Assembly (NCBI GenBank): GCA_025267735.1
Contig: CM046299.1
Coordinates: 26,934,468 to 26,998,467 of the forward strand
Origin: Mactra quadrangularis
Lineage: Eukaryota; Mollusca; Bivalvia; Venerida; Mactridae
Reading direction: 5' to 3'
DNA length: 64,000 nucleotides
Each line of letters opens with the position of its first letter. Position 1 is the stretch's first letter. Under the pieces are notes generated by a model. The model did no database searches, had not been told where the DNA came from, and saw only the letters and a program-made list of their open reading frames with translations. The position numbers and the translations under genes are program-made. Positions 11,561 to 23,269 of this stretch are shown here, piece by piece.

Positions 11561-11740
11561 CATAGCCTGATGATTTTACGGATGATCTTGAAGGACTTGT
11601 TTCTCTACTGGTCCCAGTACTTCTTGGATTGGACATTGTGGAGGCTTTTCGGGGTCGACTAGGGGTCAAGGGTGCAGCATGTCCAGAGGTATGAGTCAAA
11701 TAACTAGAACGAGGGGTTGGTGAACTGGATCGACTGTTAG
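11561..11740 (-). CDS. CLASP: CLASP exon: Ser/Arg/Pro linker at the SxIP position
   Basis: 180 bases, phase 1 at both ends; acceptor gccttttacag|CTA, donor GGCTATG|gtaagt. The junction gives S-Q-S-Q-P-N-S-R-S-S-S-P, close to S-Q-S-Q-P-G-S-R-S-G-S-P of human CLASP1. Later it reads S-N-P-R-S-T-G-T-S-R-E-T-S-P-S-R, aligning with S-K-I-P-R-S-Q-G-C-S-R-E-T-S-P. The hydrophobic residue and spacing of the SxIP EB1-binding motif are lost here, while the S-R-E-T-S-P-S-R kinase-site block is kept. Confidence 0.95.
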
Positions 11741-13403
11741 CTGTAAAAGGCACAAAAATATGAAAACTTTGAATAAATTTTACCAAGTAAAAAACACAAG
11801 ATGCAATACAAAATGCTTCACCATTTTAGTTAAATTCTTAGTAAAAATGAATACATCACCATTTCACTTCATTTTTTGTAAAAATGGACATCTGAACCAT
11901 GCATTATCATTTCTAAGTAATCACATATATATTCACCATCCAAATTAGCAGGATGACATCAACTGCAGTAACTTACAATGAATTTCCTACAAAAAATCAA
12001 CTAATTGTAAGGCAGCCATTAGCTTTCAGAGTCTCTGTAGTCTAAATTTCAGAACAGTAACATACTGCTAATAGCAATATCCAAAATAAACTAATCATTC
12101 ATTAGACAAGTATAGTCCGTTCTCAAACAAATAATTCATGACCATTGACTAGACAGTTTAACAATGTCCTCATGTTGTTCCGACCAATGGGAAATTATAA
12201 AGATATCAATATCAGGCAGCTTCACCAGGTTACAAGCAAAACCTTAAGTACATACATTTTAGATCGCAAAATTTGTCCAATAATGCAATTCTTTAATAGC
12301 TATTTCTTAATAAAGTATTTTTAGAATTAAAATAATAGTCAAAGTACACTTCATTTTTTCAAAAGAATGATGGCCACAATTGAGTTAACAGCCAATTTCA
12401 ATGACAGCAATATAATAATGCTACACTATCATTCTCATTAAACTAAGGTTCTCAGTTTCTTTTAAAATCAGCAACACTTAAATATAAATTAAATTATAAA
12501 ATTCATATGGGAGACACATTTTATATATGGTACTCATCTGACTTCTTCAAAATTTTAGAAATTTAGTGGATGACAAAAAAACATTTACTGTACTCTCTGA
12601 CTAGTGAATAATTATAAGATTCTTTTGTAATCTAATCATTAAAACATTTCTATATACACAAGGTAAACAGGGCAAGTTAAGATGTACTACAAACTTGATT
12701 AGTAATTTCAAAACTGTTAATATCTATAAAACTACATTGAATCTTCTGATTAGATAAATGATTAATGGTATATGGAGCTATTATCAAGAAGTTAAGAAAA
12801 CAGACAGACTGATGGACAGACAGACAGACGAACAAACATAGAATTATCTCAAGCATAAAAGTTAAGAAAATCAGCCAAGCTAACAAATTTAGACAATCAT
12901 ACTCATACAAGAAAAATGAAAAGATTTATGAAAACAAATCTAGCAAGCAGCAGAAAAAGTCGCTTTAAATTTTTCAATAAAGAAACAAACTTTGTGGAAA
13001 CTAATTAGAGAATTAACTTTTTTTTCAAAACTAGGCATGGCAAACTATTGGCACTAAATTAATAATATTATAAAGCTAGTTTGAGAAACCTGATTAATCT
13101 TTATTTCCTTATGTTCCAGCATGTGTTAATATGTCAAGATGACATTAAGCTTTAAAATTAATAGTTCAAGGTCAACTGTGAATGCAAGGTCAAGGGCACA
13201 AAACATGAGTTATAAAGGCATGTTCTTTTACATAAACATTTCATGCAGTGTTAATAAACATCTGGTTTAACAGCCCTAGGGGTGTAATAAAGTAAATTTG
13301 AATTAAATACCAGGGGAAGTAAATCATGCATGTTGAAAATGTTGAATAAATGAGTAGAGTAACCTCCCCTGACTTGAGATTAAGGGGTTAATGAAATACT
13401 CAC
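11741..13403. other. CLASP intron, no gene seen
   Basis: AT-rich intron. It holds a short gacagacagacagac microsatellite near 12805-12835 and otherwise nothing I can name. Confidence 0.6.
13290..13378. repeat. Direct duplication, left copy
   Basis: About 90 bases (agtaaatttgaattaaatac ... gtagagtaacctcccctgac) are repeated almost without change at 14572-14656. This copy ends some 25 bases from the donor of the exon at 13404. Confidence 0.9.
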
Positions 13404-13502
13404 GTTGAGACTGGGACGTTCCTAAACGGGGACGAGTTCTACCATGATCTTGAGATGATACACGACTGGATGAGTACGAAGACACATGAGATTTCTGTCT
13501 CG
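13404..13502 (-). CDS. CLASP: CLASP exon: Ser/Arg linker
   Basis: 99 bases, phase 1 at both ends; acceptor tatattgcag|CGA, donor CTCAAC|gtgagt. It encodes R-Q-K-S-H-V-S-S-Y-S-S-S-R-V-S-S and ends R-T-R-P-R-L-G-T-S-Q-S-Q, equivalent to R-G-R-S-R-T-K-M-V-S-Q-S-Q in human CLASP1. Both the exon at 31444 and the large exon at 17102 end in phase 1 and can splice to it. Confidence 0.92.
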
Positions 13503-14571
13503 CTGCAATATATAGCGACCCATGCAAAAATAGGGGCAAAAATAATCAACAGGGCTTACTAGTTTATAAAAGCATATATATCACATTCTACAAAATTGGC
13601 ATCATGCCAAGAATGAAGATTGAAAAAAATATGTAGCATCGAAATGAGAAGAAAACATTCCAAGTCATTAAAGATGATTTAAATTCAACCCTAGCTCAAA
13701 GACAAGGAATTTAGGAAGATGAAGCTGAACATTCTTAAAATGGCATATGATAAAAAAATGGTGGATTGATTTAAAAATAACTTTTAATACTTAAAATTGC
13801 ATGCAATTAAATTTAAATAGATTTTTTTAAATTTTAATTCTCTTCTATATAAAAGGCATTACAATAATGACAATTAACAATTCTACTTAAAGCAAAATTG
13901 ACTAAAATGAATAAGATAAGCTAAAATCAACTCAAAATACTAAAGAAAATAAAGAACCAAATTAAAAAAAGAATTCATTGCTAAAAATAAAGACAGTTTT
14001 AACACATAAGTATACCCGAAGAAGTAATTAAATGTTAAATTTCATGTTTAATCTTGAAACACCGTACTATATAATTTCATGTTTATAAATTCAAAAAAAT
14101 CATACTGTAACCTTATACACTCATGCATATTCATATTTTATAACAATCTTACAAATATGTTTCTGTACCGTTATTTCAAATCACCTCCCTTTCTTTAAAA
14201 CATGAAAATATTTATTACCTCCCTTTTCCTAAAAACATAAGATACAAAAAAGCAAGTTTTTTATACCATTCTGTATGATAAAGGTATTAATTATTAATGA
14301 TATGACTTAATCAAGATCAGATTTTTATTATAAACTTTCATTTTTTCAATACTTTTTTTTCTTTTTAAAAATAGTCACTTCTATCACTTCATATTTTATA
14401 AATAAAAACCTAAATAAGACTATTTCTAAAGAAGTCAATTTTAACATTTTGCATTTAAATAGCTTTTGTTTGAACATTAAATACCATTGAACTACCAATA
14501 CATTGAAATACAGATGTTAACCATGTAAGCACACATGAATATTGTAAATACAACCCTAGGGAAGTAATTAA

Positions 14572-14656
14572 GTAAATTTGAATTAAATACCAGGGGAAGT
14601 AAATCATGCAAGTTGAAAATGTTGAATAAATGAGTAGAGTAACCTCCCCTGACTTT
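14572..14656. repeat. Direct duplication, right copy
   Basis: Near-identical to 13290-13378 in the same orientation, about 1.28 kb away on the other side of the exon at 13404-13502. Confidence 0.9.
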
Positions 14657-17101
14657 CAATATAGTAAATACAACAAGATAAAGATATTTAAAACATTAAA
14701 TCACTTTTCAATTAATACTACTTTCACACCTGTTTAATTTTGATCATTTGCCACAATGAGTAAGATCTTAACTCTTAACCATGTGCACTGTTAATAGGTA
14801 AGAGGCTATTGTAACTTGATAAGGGAAATTTAACATTGATTAGAATACTTGTTTTAATCCTCAATCATTTTCTTAATTTTAAAGGTACTAGTTCGCAGAT
14901 ATGGTTTATTTTTTCTAAAATTTCAAAATTCCATTCAGTGTCTGTAATTTTGTTTTAAAAATGATTCTCATTATTTTAAGACAAACTGACCTATAATTTG
15001 CAAGAAATATACAACAAAAGTCACAAAAATGCACTTAAAGTGTCTATACCGTGACATACGGGGTAGATATTTACTACATAAAACTCCATCATTTGTAGTT
15101 GTAAGTCAATTTGTACTAAAAATGTCATTATCAGAACACTACTTTCCTGCATTCAAAGTATTTCCATACAAATTTGATAGTTTTAGAAAAAGGTTGATAT
15201 TTAAGTTGAAATCTGTGAATGAGTACCTTTAAAAAGTAAGAAACATTTCTACATTTATAACTAGTGCAATCGTTGCCTTCTGTTCTTTTTATGCATCATT
15301 TTGTTATTTAAACAGTATCCAATAAAAGTTAGGAGACAAAAGAAATTCAATTTTTGAATTTTGATGATTATTTTGCTGAACCATCATTTTTAATACATTT
15401 AAGTACCGTTAGTGATAAAATGAAAACAAACTTTACAAATGCCACACATTTATAAGATTCAGCATCTGTCATCCTAAAGCCTCCAAAACCATGCTTATAG
15501 TAATTATTGACCATAGCATAGCTTTTATGCTATATTTTTGTAGTCTCAATTAATTTATGATTATAATGATAAACAAAAAAAACAAAAACTAAAAAGCATT
15601 TCAAAATAAACAGTCATCAAATTTTTTACATAAGCTATTCAGTAAGCCTACAAAGTGAAAATGTCTCCGAAATTTTGGTGGGTACTGTATACATGTATTT
15701 ACAATGACCATGTTCAATGGTCAAGTAGTTAGGTGCATCAGACATATGCTAAAATCTAAATAGAGCCCCTTTAATTTATTTGAGTTTTAGAACTCATTCA
15801 CATATAGTTTTCTTGCATGAAAATTAGCTAATTTACTATATAATTAATATTCATTTCCCAACATACATTTTCTGCCTCTAGCTCAAAACCTACATTTTTG
15901 ATAAAAAGTTATATATATATATTTTTTAGTAAGACAAATTTAAGCAATAAAAATTTTCACTTCAGTGTTCATAAACATTATTCGTTTATAACCAAGTCAA
16001 GTAAATGTATAACAAATTATATCATTATTACTTGGTTAACATGTTAAGCTAGATTGAATTTTATGCACATCAACTTAAACAAGAAAAGCACTCATTTTTC
16101 ATTTTTGTGTTTCATATATTTTCATATTTGCATAAAACCTGAATGTTAAAAATAAGCAAATTTTGGTTTGTTTGACCCAGTACACAAATCAACACATTCA
16201 TAAATGTATTAATGCCAATTAGTAACATCTACAAACTTTTATTGGTACAGTCTATTTAACTGTAAGTGGCACATTCATTAATCCTGCTGTTTTAAATACT
16301 CATTTATCTTTATTAACTACTAAAATACATTAGCATTTAAATCAGCAGGGTTGATGTATGCGCCACTAACAGTACAGCCAGAGCTTTTTTTCAGTACTTA
16401 GGGAAGGGGCCTGGGGCTTTTTTATATATAGAACAATTTTGGGAAATTTTATTGCAATTTCATTGAAAGGGGAACAAAATATCCAAGGTAAACTCAAAAT
16501 TTGGGGAAAACTGAATGATTTTTAAAAAAAAATCAAGAGGCAAGGCACCTGTTAATGGCCCCTGTTATATAAGGAAAAAAGGCCTGGTACAACTTAAGTA
16601 TACAAATATACATTGCCCTCATTGTTTAAGCCAACAAAAAAACTCATCATCTTTATTTATTTGTACACAGTGAGTTCATTCATTGACCTATGTCAGTATA
16701 GACTATAGGGAGTATTGTTCATTTAAGGTCGTGAAATATCACACATTCAACAGGATATCCAGGAACAAAAAATGTCATCATGTTTTATGAATGCGAAATT
16801 ACACTGACGAAAAAACATTATCTTTGCACTTAAATTACGCGAATATAAATGCAACATTAAGAGTAAATGACAGCATTTGAACTGAATTTTGATAAAATAA
16901 ATTAAATTTTAAATTTTGCATTTAAATTGTAACACCAGATCAAAGGTATGTCCCTTAATGATATTACATATCTTTTAAATGATAATCACATAGTTAAAAA
17001 GTCAGTCATTGAAAAAATAACTCTAAATTTTCAATTTGAAAAAATCCTATTTCAACAATCAGATTCCAGACCACACAGATAAAGATTAAAACAATATTTA
17101 C
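14657..17101. other. CLASP intron between the large exon and the exon at 13502
   Basis: AT-rich. Apart from the MITE at 16.25 kb, a possible transposon fragment at 16380-16590 (cttagggaaggggcctgggg ... aaggcctggta) and short A/T tracts, I see nothing. No other acceptor followed by a long open frame on the minus strand stands out for the large exon to join. Confidence 0.55.
16247..16378. mobile_element. MITE, aactgtcagtgg family, copy 2
   Basis: Short copy: ttaactgtaagtggcacatt at the left, gatgtatgcgccactaacagta inverted at the right, with tttaaatac/gcatttaaatcagcaggg inside. Confidence 0.85.
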
Positions 17102-18011
17102 CAGTGGTACTCTCAACAAAATCATTATCATCATTAACATATGTATTATCATCATCATCATCATCATCGTCATTATCACTGATTTCATCATATTCCTGTT
17201 CTAAATCTTTAACTCGCGGTACTTCAATGACATAGGGAAATATTGCAAAATGCACCGATTTAGCTTTAGTTCCTGGAGACAATGGGCTTCCAGGACTGAG
17301 AGTGTCTGGTGGACGTAAGAATTGGTTCGGATTTTGTTTCAAATCTAATGTATTTGGTTTTAAATTAGATGGCTTGGATTGACTGTTATTGCACGTTCCC
17401 TTTGAATGTATATCAGTAGCACCAGCATCAGAGACTTCTATTCTAATATCACTAACTGCAGCCTCTGTTGTATTCCAGTCTGAGAGTGTCTCACAAGTTC
17501 TCCATAATGATAAAGAATCAGTATGTCTCCTGAAGGGTTCGAACATTTCAGAACTAGAATTAAGCGAATCAGGTGATAGTAACATGCTCTCATGATCCGC
17601 TGGTGGTGGGCTTGAACTATATAAACTTGAACAAGTCCCCGAACCATTTCTACCATTTATAGTAGCATTATAAACTTCTTCAAAATCTTCAAACACATCA
17701 TCGAGGTCTCCTAGACCTTCATCACAGTCATCATCAACCTCCTCAGCTTTTATATCCACAACCATTCCTGGGACATTCTTTTTTAAAATTCCGACTAACT
17801 TGGTTTCTGCATTATCATCCTCAGCACATTTAGTTTCCCCCTCTGAATTGTCAAACAAATCACATTTCGTAACAATTAAACTAACTCCATTTTTATCAGA
17901 AACTTTATCCACAACATTAAGTCTTTCTTCCTCGCTATCAATTCTACACTTCCGAATTGACTTGGACAAATCAGCCAAAGTCCTCCAAGAGTTTACTTTC
18001 ATTTTGCTCAT
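17102..18011 (-). CDS. Large acidic exon with SILK and RVxF motifs: alternative first exon of CLASP or first exon of a nested gene
   Basis: A 303-codon open stretch begins at ATG 18011 (G at -3), has an in-frame TAA at 18035-18033, and ends ACCACTG|gtaaat in phase 1. That phase joins it in frame to the CLASP exon at 13502. No pyrimidine-rich acceptor lies just upstream of the ATG, so it looks like a first exon. The product is acidic and disordered: D/E-rich at residues 86-113, Ser/Pro-rich with S-P sites at 130-150 and 238-247, and an Asp run at 279-288 encoded by an ATC-type repeat. Residues 74-78 read G-I-L-K-K (SILK type) and 251-255 read K-S-V-H-F (RVxF type), both PP1 docking motifs. F-P-Y-V-I-E-V-P-R follows. 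I do not recognise the protein as a whole; nested-gene membership remains possible. Confidence 0.8.
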
Positions 18012-18026
18012 TTCCGAAAGTCTCAC

Positions 18027-18106
18027 ATCATTTTAAGATAATAATGTCTCATAACAAACTTTCCATACTAATAAAAGAAATACATCATTTTAACCAAAGT
18101 ATTTAT
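18027..18106 (-). promoter_or_regulatory. Presumed 5' flank of the large exon
   Basis: On the minus strand this is the sequence directly upstream of ATG 18011. It has no pyrimidine tract plus AG near the ATG and carries an in-frame TAA, which favours a 5' untranslated region over an internal exon. There is no clear TATA box or CpG cluster; a start site cannot be placed. Confidence 0.3.
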
Positions 18107-18109
18107 TTA

Positions 18110-18226
18110 TTGGATTTAACGCCGTATCAACACATTTTAGGTTATTTCACGGCGTCCAGCGCACCTAACCTAGCTTTCCTGGACCTTTATCTATAACCAG
18201 TACTCACCTACCCTTCCACAAGGGTT
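18110..18226 (-). repeat. SINE, group B, partial
   Basis: ggatttaacgccgtatcaacaca, then tagctttcctggacctttatc and accagtactcacctaccctt, matching the 3' two thirds of copies at 47.67 and 42.0 kb. It lies about 100 bases upstream of the large exon. Confidence 0.75.
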
Positions 18227-20520
18227 TTAACCAAAGTAACCATTACTTATTCACAAATAAAATTATGAAAAAAATCATAGAAAATAATATCTAATATTTT
18301 AGTATCTAAAAAAATAATCACAATTTCTAACTTAAAACACAAATAAATTGCAAAATATAGGAAGACCAAAATTTGCTCAACTCATTCCATTATGCATAAA
18401 AAACAATGCAAAAACCACTAAGTATATCTCAGTAAAAAACAAGTGACAAGTAATCACTGACATTAACCAAATGTATACATCAAGTTCGAAACACCTATAC
18501 TCAATAGATCACTTATTATAAACCACACATCTAGCCTGGCGAGTATCATTAGTTTTAATAATGTCCACTAATTACATTAACGACTTCAATCAACTCAAAG
18601 GAATGTATAATCTGGTCAAGCTCTCATTACGTTTTAATTCAATATTTATATAAAACTTCAAAGCAACCAGACTGATCAGAACCAAATTGAAAAGTCTCTA
18701 AACCAAATCCATATTATCCAGATGATATGTAAACACGATTACAAGCTTCTACGTAACCCGGATCAAGTACATCGGTCATTCATGGTCATTCATATTTGAT
18801 ACCCAAGATATGGTCAAATAATTACTGGCTAAACTGTTAAACTGACCACTAGAATGACGAAACAAAAATCTGGTTACACATTTGAACAGCGTTATAATCT
18901 GCAATTAAACTTAACCTTCAGTCGAAATTTGTTTCCATTCATTTCCAAGTCATTAATCTTTATAAGGAAGGAATAAGGATATTATTTTAACCAATAATCT
19001 TCCGATTTACCATTATGATAATAATCTCTCATTCAACTTTAACCTCTACTAAAAAAGTTCAATCTAATGTAAACAGAAATAGCCAATAGATTAACCCAAT
19101 AATATAAAAACTACCAAAAAGAATACATAAAACTACCAACAAGTTGAAATTAACCCAAATACATAAAAACTAACAACAAGTTGAAACATTCAAATTTTCA
19201 ATTGAAAACTTTAATTTTCAAATAAATATTCATGATATCCATTTATACAAAAGCAATTAATCCTCACTCTGATGATTTCTGTTAAAAAAGATAAATTTTT
19301 CAAAATGAAAAATCCAAAAACCCAGTTTTCATTTAGAAGACCATACATGTCACACAGAGTGAATCACTTTACATCCTAAAGCCCAAGTAAAAGACTGACT
19401 GACTGTTTTTAAGGTCTGACCATTAAACTTTTTATCAAAAATCTTACAAAAACATGTTCAATGAAACTGTCCTGGATTAAAAGTTAGAAGTACAAAAAGA
19501 TGACCAGAAGCTTTTAAATTAGCTAAAATGTACTTAAGGAATATATTACCTCTATAATATTATGGTAAAGAACAAGGACAAAGGGATTAGATGACTAGAC
19601 ATTCAGCTAATTTAGGAAGGAGATCAACTCTGTAGTAAAAATACACTGTCACATCTAAGCTAATACATGGGTGCAAGATAAAAAATTTGAAAAACCTTAA
19701 AACTGTAATTTGAAACCATTTTTCTTCATAATTTAATAGCAAAACATTGTTTAATTTGTTGTGAAAAACCAGGCATATGCCTGAAAACTTGCACCCATCT
19801 TTTAGTTTATTTGAATTAATGTTATTTTTCGTTTTTCTCTGTTATCTATAGGGACTGGACCACCTGACTACTTTTCGAGAACAAACCTTTTCCAGTCCTT
19901 ACTTAATTACTTGCTTCCAGAGAAAATAATGAATTCTTTGGACCATGTACATGTTGGTATCGGTTCCCATAATTTATGTCAGTATAACGAGAATGTCGTT
20001 GTAACGGATGTTGTTGTATTGAGATCTGACTGTACATGGAAGTGGCAACTTGTCCTTCTTGTACATTTATTTTGTGGACAAAAAAAAATTTCAATCCCAC
20101 TAATCTGTGGACAAGTAATATTTTTTAGCTGCAAATATACTAACAAAGCAATACTTGATAATCTAGATGTCTCAATGTTTAAATCATAATCAACAGTGAA
20201 CTATTTAATTGTACTAGTAATTTTACTTTAGAAATACACTAATGGACAGGTACATTTTGGAAATTCTAGAAGGGGGTCCAGACCCCCCTTTTTCATCTGA
20301 CTATGCTAAACTTGTTAATTTGAAGGTATGCTATCTGGCTGGAGTGGCTGGATGACCTGACATACTTTCCTCAACTCACGAATACCAGTCCATCTTGCTA
20401 ATGTCGCTAACACAGGACAATTACTTCTCCCACATACAAAATGTCAAATGTCTTCAAGGAAGAGTAAAAAAAATCCACAACAAGAAAATCAATTTTAAAT
20501 TCACAGATAGGAACCTCCAG
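18227..20520. other. CLASP intron, mostly unremarkable
   Basis: AT-rich. At 19915-20037 is a fragment (tcagtataacgagaatgtcg, ttgtattgagatctgactgta) related to the TIR element at 42286-42906. No coding segment is recognised. Confidence 0.55.
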
Positions 20521-20536
20521 CACACTAATAATTTGA

Positions 20537-20990
20537 CAGTCCAGAGAGGGGGGAGTGAAATATGCAAGAAGGCAAGAAGTTGAACAGTCCATGAGGCAGT
20601 GAAATATGCAAGAAGGCAAGAAGTTGAACAGTCCATGAGGCAGTGAAATATGCAAGAAGGCAAGAAGTTGAACAGTCCATGAGGCAGTGAAATATGCAAG
20701 AAGGCAAGAAGTTGAACAGTCCATGAGGCAGTGAAATATGCAAGAAGGCAAGAAGTTGAACAGTCCATGAGGCAGTGAAATATGCAAGAAGTTGAACAGT
20801 CCATGAGGCAGTGAAATATACAAGAAGGCAAGAAGTTGAACAGTCCATGAGGCAGTGAAATATGCAAGAAGGCAAGAAGTTGAACAGTCCATGAGGCAGT
20901 GAAATATGCAAGAAGGCAAGAAGTTGAACAGTCCATGAGGCAGTGAAATATGCAAGAAGGCAAGACGTTGGACAGCTAGGGACAGTGAAA
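20537..20990. repeat. 44-bp minisatellite, about nine to ten units
   Basis: Unit tgcaagaaggcaagaagttg plus aacagtccatgaggcagtga plus aata, period 44. One unit lacks eight bases (near 20785) and one has g to a (20818). The last units are degenerate. Because 44 is not a multiple of three and the unit has no minus-strand stop, all three minus frames stay open for over 160 codons; this is not coding evidence. Confidence 0.95.
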
Positions 20991-21202
20991 TATGAAAGAA
21001 GTACAGTGAGGTAAGATATTAAAAGCAACCAGTGGTCAATAGATAATGGTTATCTAATGATAAATAGTCAATATTTAATGATAACATATTTTCCCACAGT
21101 CCAATATAATCAACAAAATAGAATATTAATTTTGTCCAACACATTTGATCAGCAACATTGTTATGACATTTTATCAATGAACATAATCATGAAAAGTTAC
21201 TT

Positions 21203-21270
21203 TTACAGACCCCTGTTATATGACCTTTACAATGTGTTGCTACGGCGTTAAACCAAACAAACAAACAGAC
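21203..21270 (+). repeat. SINE 3' end with AAAC tail
   Basis: cccctgttatatgaccttta then aatgtgttgctacggcgtta and aaccaaacaaacaaacaga, the conserved 3' terminus and simple tail of the SINE family. Confidence 0.8.
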
Positions 21271-22100
21271 TAAAATTGTATCAAACTGCTGAAATCTGAT
21301 AACGGCTTTAACAATAGCATAAAACTTTAAATTGACCCAGCATAAGTTTTGAAATTCACTAAACTGTAAAGCCCAATAAATCTGGAAAATGTTTACTCCT
21401 GCAAATACCTTGAGCCAAAAATATGAAACACTAAGTCCAACAAATGATGCTTAGAAAAGAAAACAAAATTTAATGAACACCTAGATCACATAACATACAG
21501 ACAGATATCTGAGCTCATATACCAAGAATGAAGTTTAACAATTATGAACAATACTAAATCACAAAATTAAATCACAGCTGAGTGTAAAAAGAAACACAAT
21601 ACTCGAAAGTCAAATAAAGAGGTTAAATATCAATATCAAATTAAAGTATATGGGTTTTAATTTGCTGATTTATTTGTTTAATCAGAAATCTAAATTATTC
21701 CCTATATATTATGAAAGTAATAAGGTATAAATATAGGTTATAATATACACCAGTTGATGAGACTTTCCAGATTTTTATCGTTTTTATTGACAACACATTC
21801 AAAATTTTTAGATTAAATAACACATTTCATTATACTAAGAGTAACACCCTTAATTCAAAATATTAGTACCCTGGCCAAGCTGACAAATATAAAACAAGTT
21901 TGTCAATTAAGTTTCATATTTTCAGTTGATATATGATCTACATAGGTATAGGGTATATATCACAGTGTACTATTTCTATATTGAAATATTATCATACACA
22001 AATCTAAATGTTTTCAGACTCTGAAGACATACATCCTAGGATACTAAGGATCATTTTTCCAACCATATTAATTATAATGTGGCAACTAAGTTCTTACTAA
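21271..22100. other. Intron, nothing recognised
   Basis: AT-rich sequence with no repeat or coding segment I can support. Confidence 0.5.
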
Positions 22101-22270
22101 TATGGGGCTTGACATTATGTTTTAATGAAGGTTGGACACCCAGCTAAAAAATTTCACTTGCCCAAACCAAATGTATACCAGCAGTAACAAGTTTCCAGAA
22201 CCCAAATATATGTCATCAAGGGTAATTAAGTGACCTTTATTGTTAAGTCCTATCTACAGGGTTCATACAA
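22100..22270. repeat. Short copy of the 26.08-kb repeat
   Basis: cacttgcccaaaccaaatgt at the left and acccaaatatatgtcatcaa, gggtaattaagtgaccttta at the right are the two ends of the 26080-26608 repeat without its ~400-base middle. Confidence 0.6.
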
Positions 22271-22551
22271 ATTTTAAATACCAAAAGTCCATGAATTTTC
22301 CATGATTTTTTCCATTTTGTAAGAACCTTGTATCAATGTATGTACAATCTACCCTGACATTAAAAGCTGTGAAGTGCTTGTAAGTTCACCTTGCTCTAAA
22401 ACAAAATCAACCTACCATCCTAAGGTCACAGTCAAACTATCCTTACCATCATCTAACCTTATCATCAATCTAGCATTTACAACATTAACATAATATAGCA
22501 CGACCAAATAAATCTAGAACAAGAAATGTAATGTGGAAACCCCATTTAAAA

Positions 22552-22819
22552 AGCCGGATTTAAAAACTTTAACACAAAAATTACAAAGGGAAACCATCCA
22601 TAATAAAACCAGGTAGAGTTGTGGTTACTTTCTAATTCTGTACATCACATGATATGTTATCATTGTATGAAGTTTCATAAAGATCTGACGATAAATGGCA
22701 GAAATATATGCTAAATTGAAAACTTTAACACAATTGTTAACAACACCGATTGCCCACCCAGCCGCCCGCCTGTGTTTCGCCAAACTATTAGCCGAATTTT
22801 TTCATTGAAAAATCTGGCT
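22552..22819. mobile_element. MITE, agccggattt family, copy 2
   Basis: Bounded by agccggattt and aaatctggct, with the same core as copies 1 and 3, including cagaaatatatgctaaattg and tagccgaattttttc. Confidence 0.85.
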
Positions 22820-22824
22820 AAAAA

Positions 22825-23265
22825 GACTGACTTTTTAAAAGAGGACCAAATTCCCCTTAAGAGGACCAGATTTCAGTAAAAAATACCTAATTTCTCTGAA
22901 AAGACCATTTTTTCTACAGAAAACCAGATTCCCCTTAAGCAAGCAAGACATTTCCTAAAAGGACCAGATTTTTCTAAAGAGGTCCATATTTCCCTAAAGC
23001 GAACAAAAGGTTTCCTAAAAGGACAAGAAACTCCTTTAGAGGACCAAATTTCAGTAAAAAAAACAAGATGTTCCCTAAGAAGGACCACATACTCCTAAAA
23101 GGAACCAGATTTCTGTAAAGAAAACAAGACCTTTCCTAAAAATTACCGAATTCCCTATTATGGATAAGATTTTCCTAAAAATGACCAGCTTTTCCTAAAT
23201 GTACCTAATTTTCCTAAAATGGACAGGATTTTCCTAAAAAAGGACCAGAATCCCTGAAAGATGAC
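22825..23265. repeat. Degenerate tandem repeat of aggaccagatttcc units
   Basis: About a dozen or more copies of words like aggaccagattt, ttcctaaaaggacc and cagtaaaaaa at roughly 30-40-base spacing. It begins directly at the end of the MITE at 22819. Confidence 0.8.
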
Positions 23266-23269
23266 TAGA

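Noticed and set aside
20407..21028. Three overlapping minus-strand open frames of 167-182 codons
   Set aside because: All are readings of the 44-bp minisatellite; open frames are a by-product of a stop-free unit.
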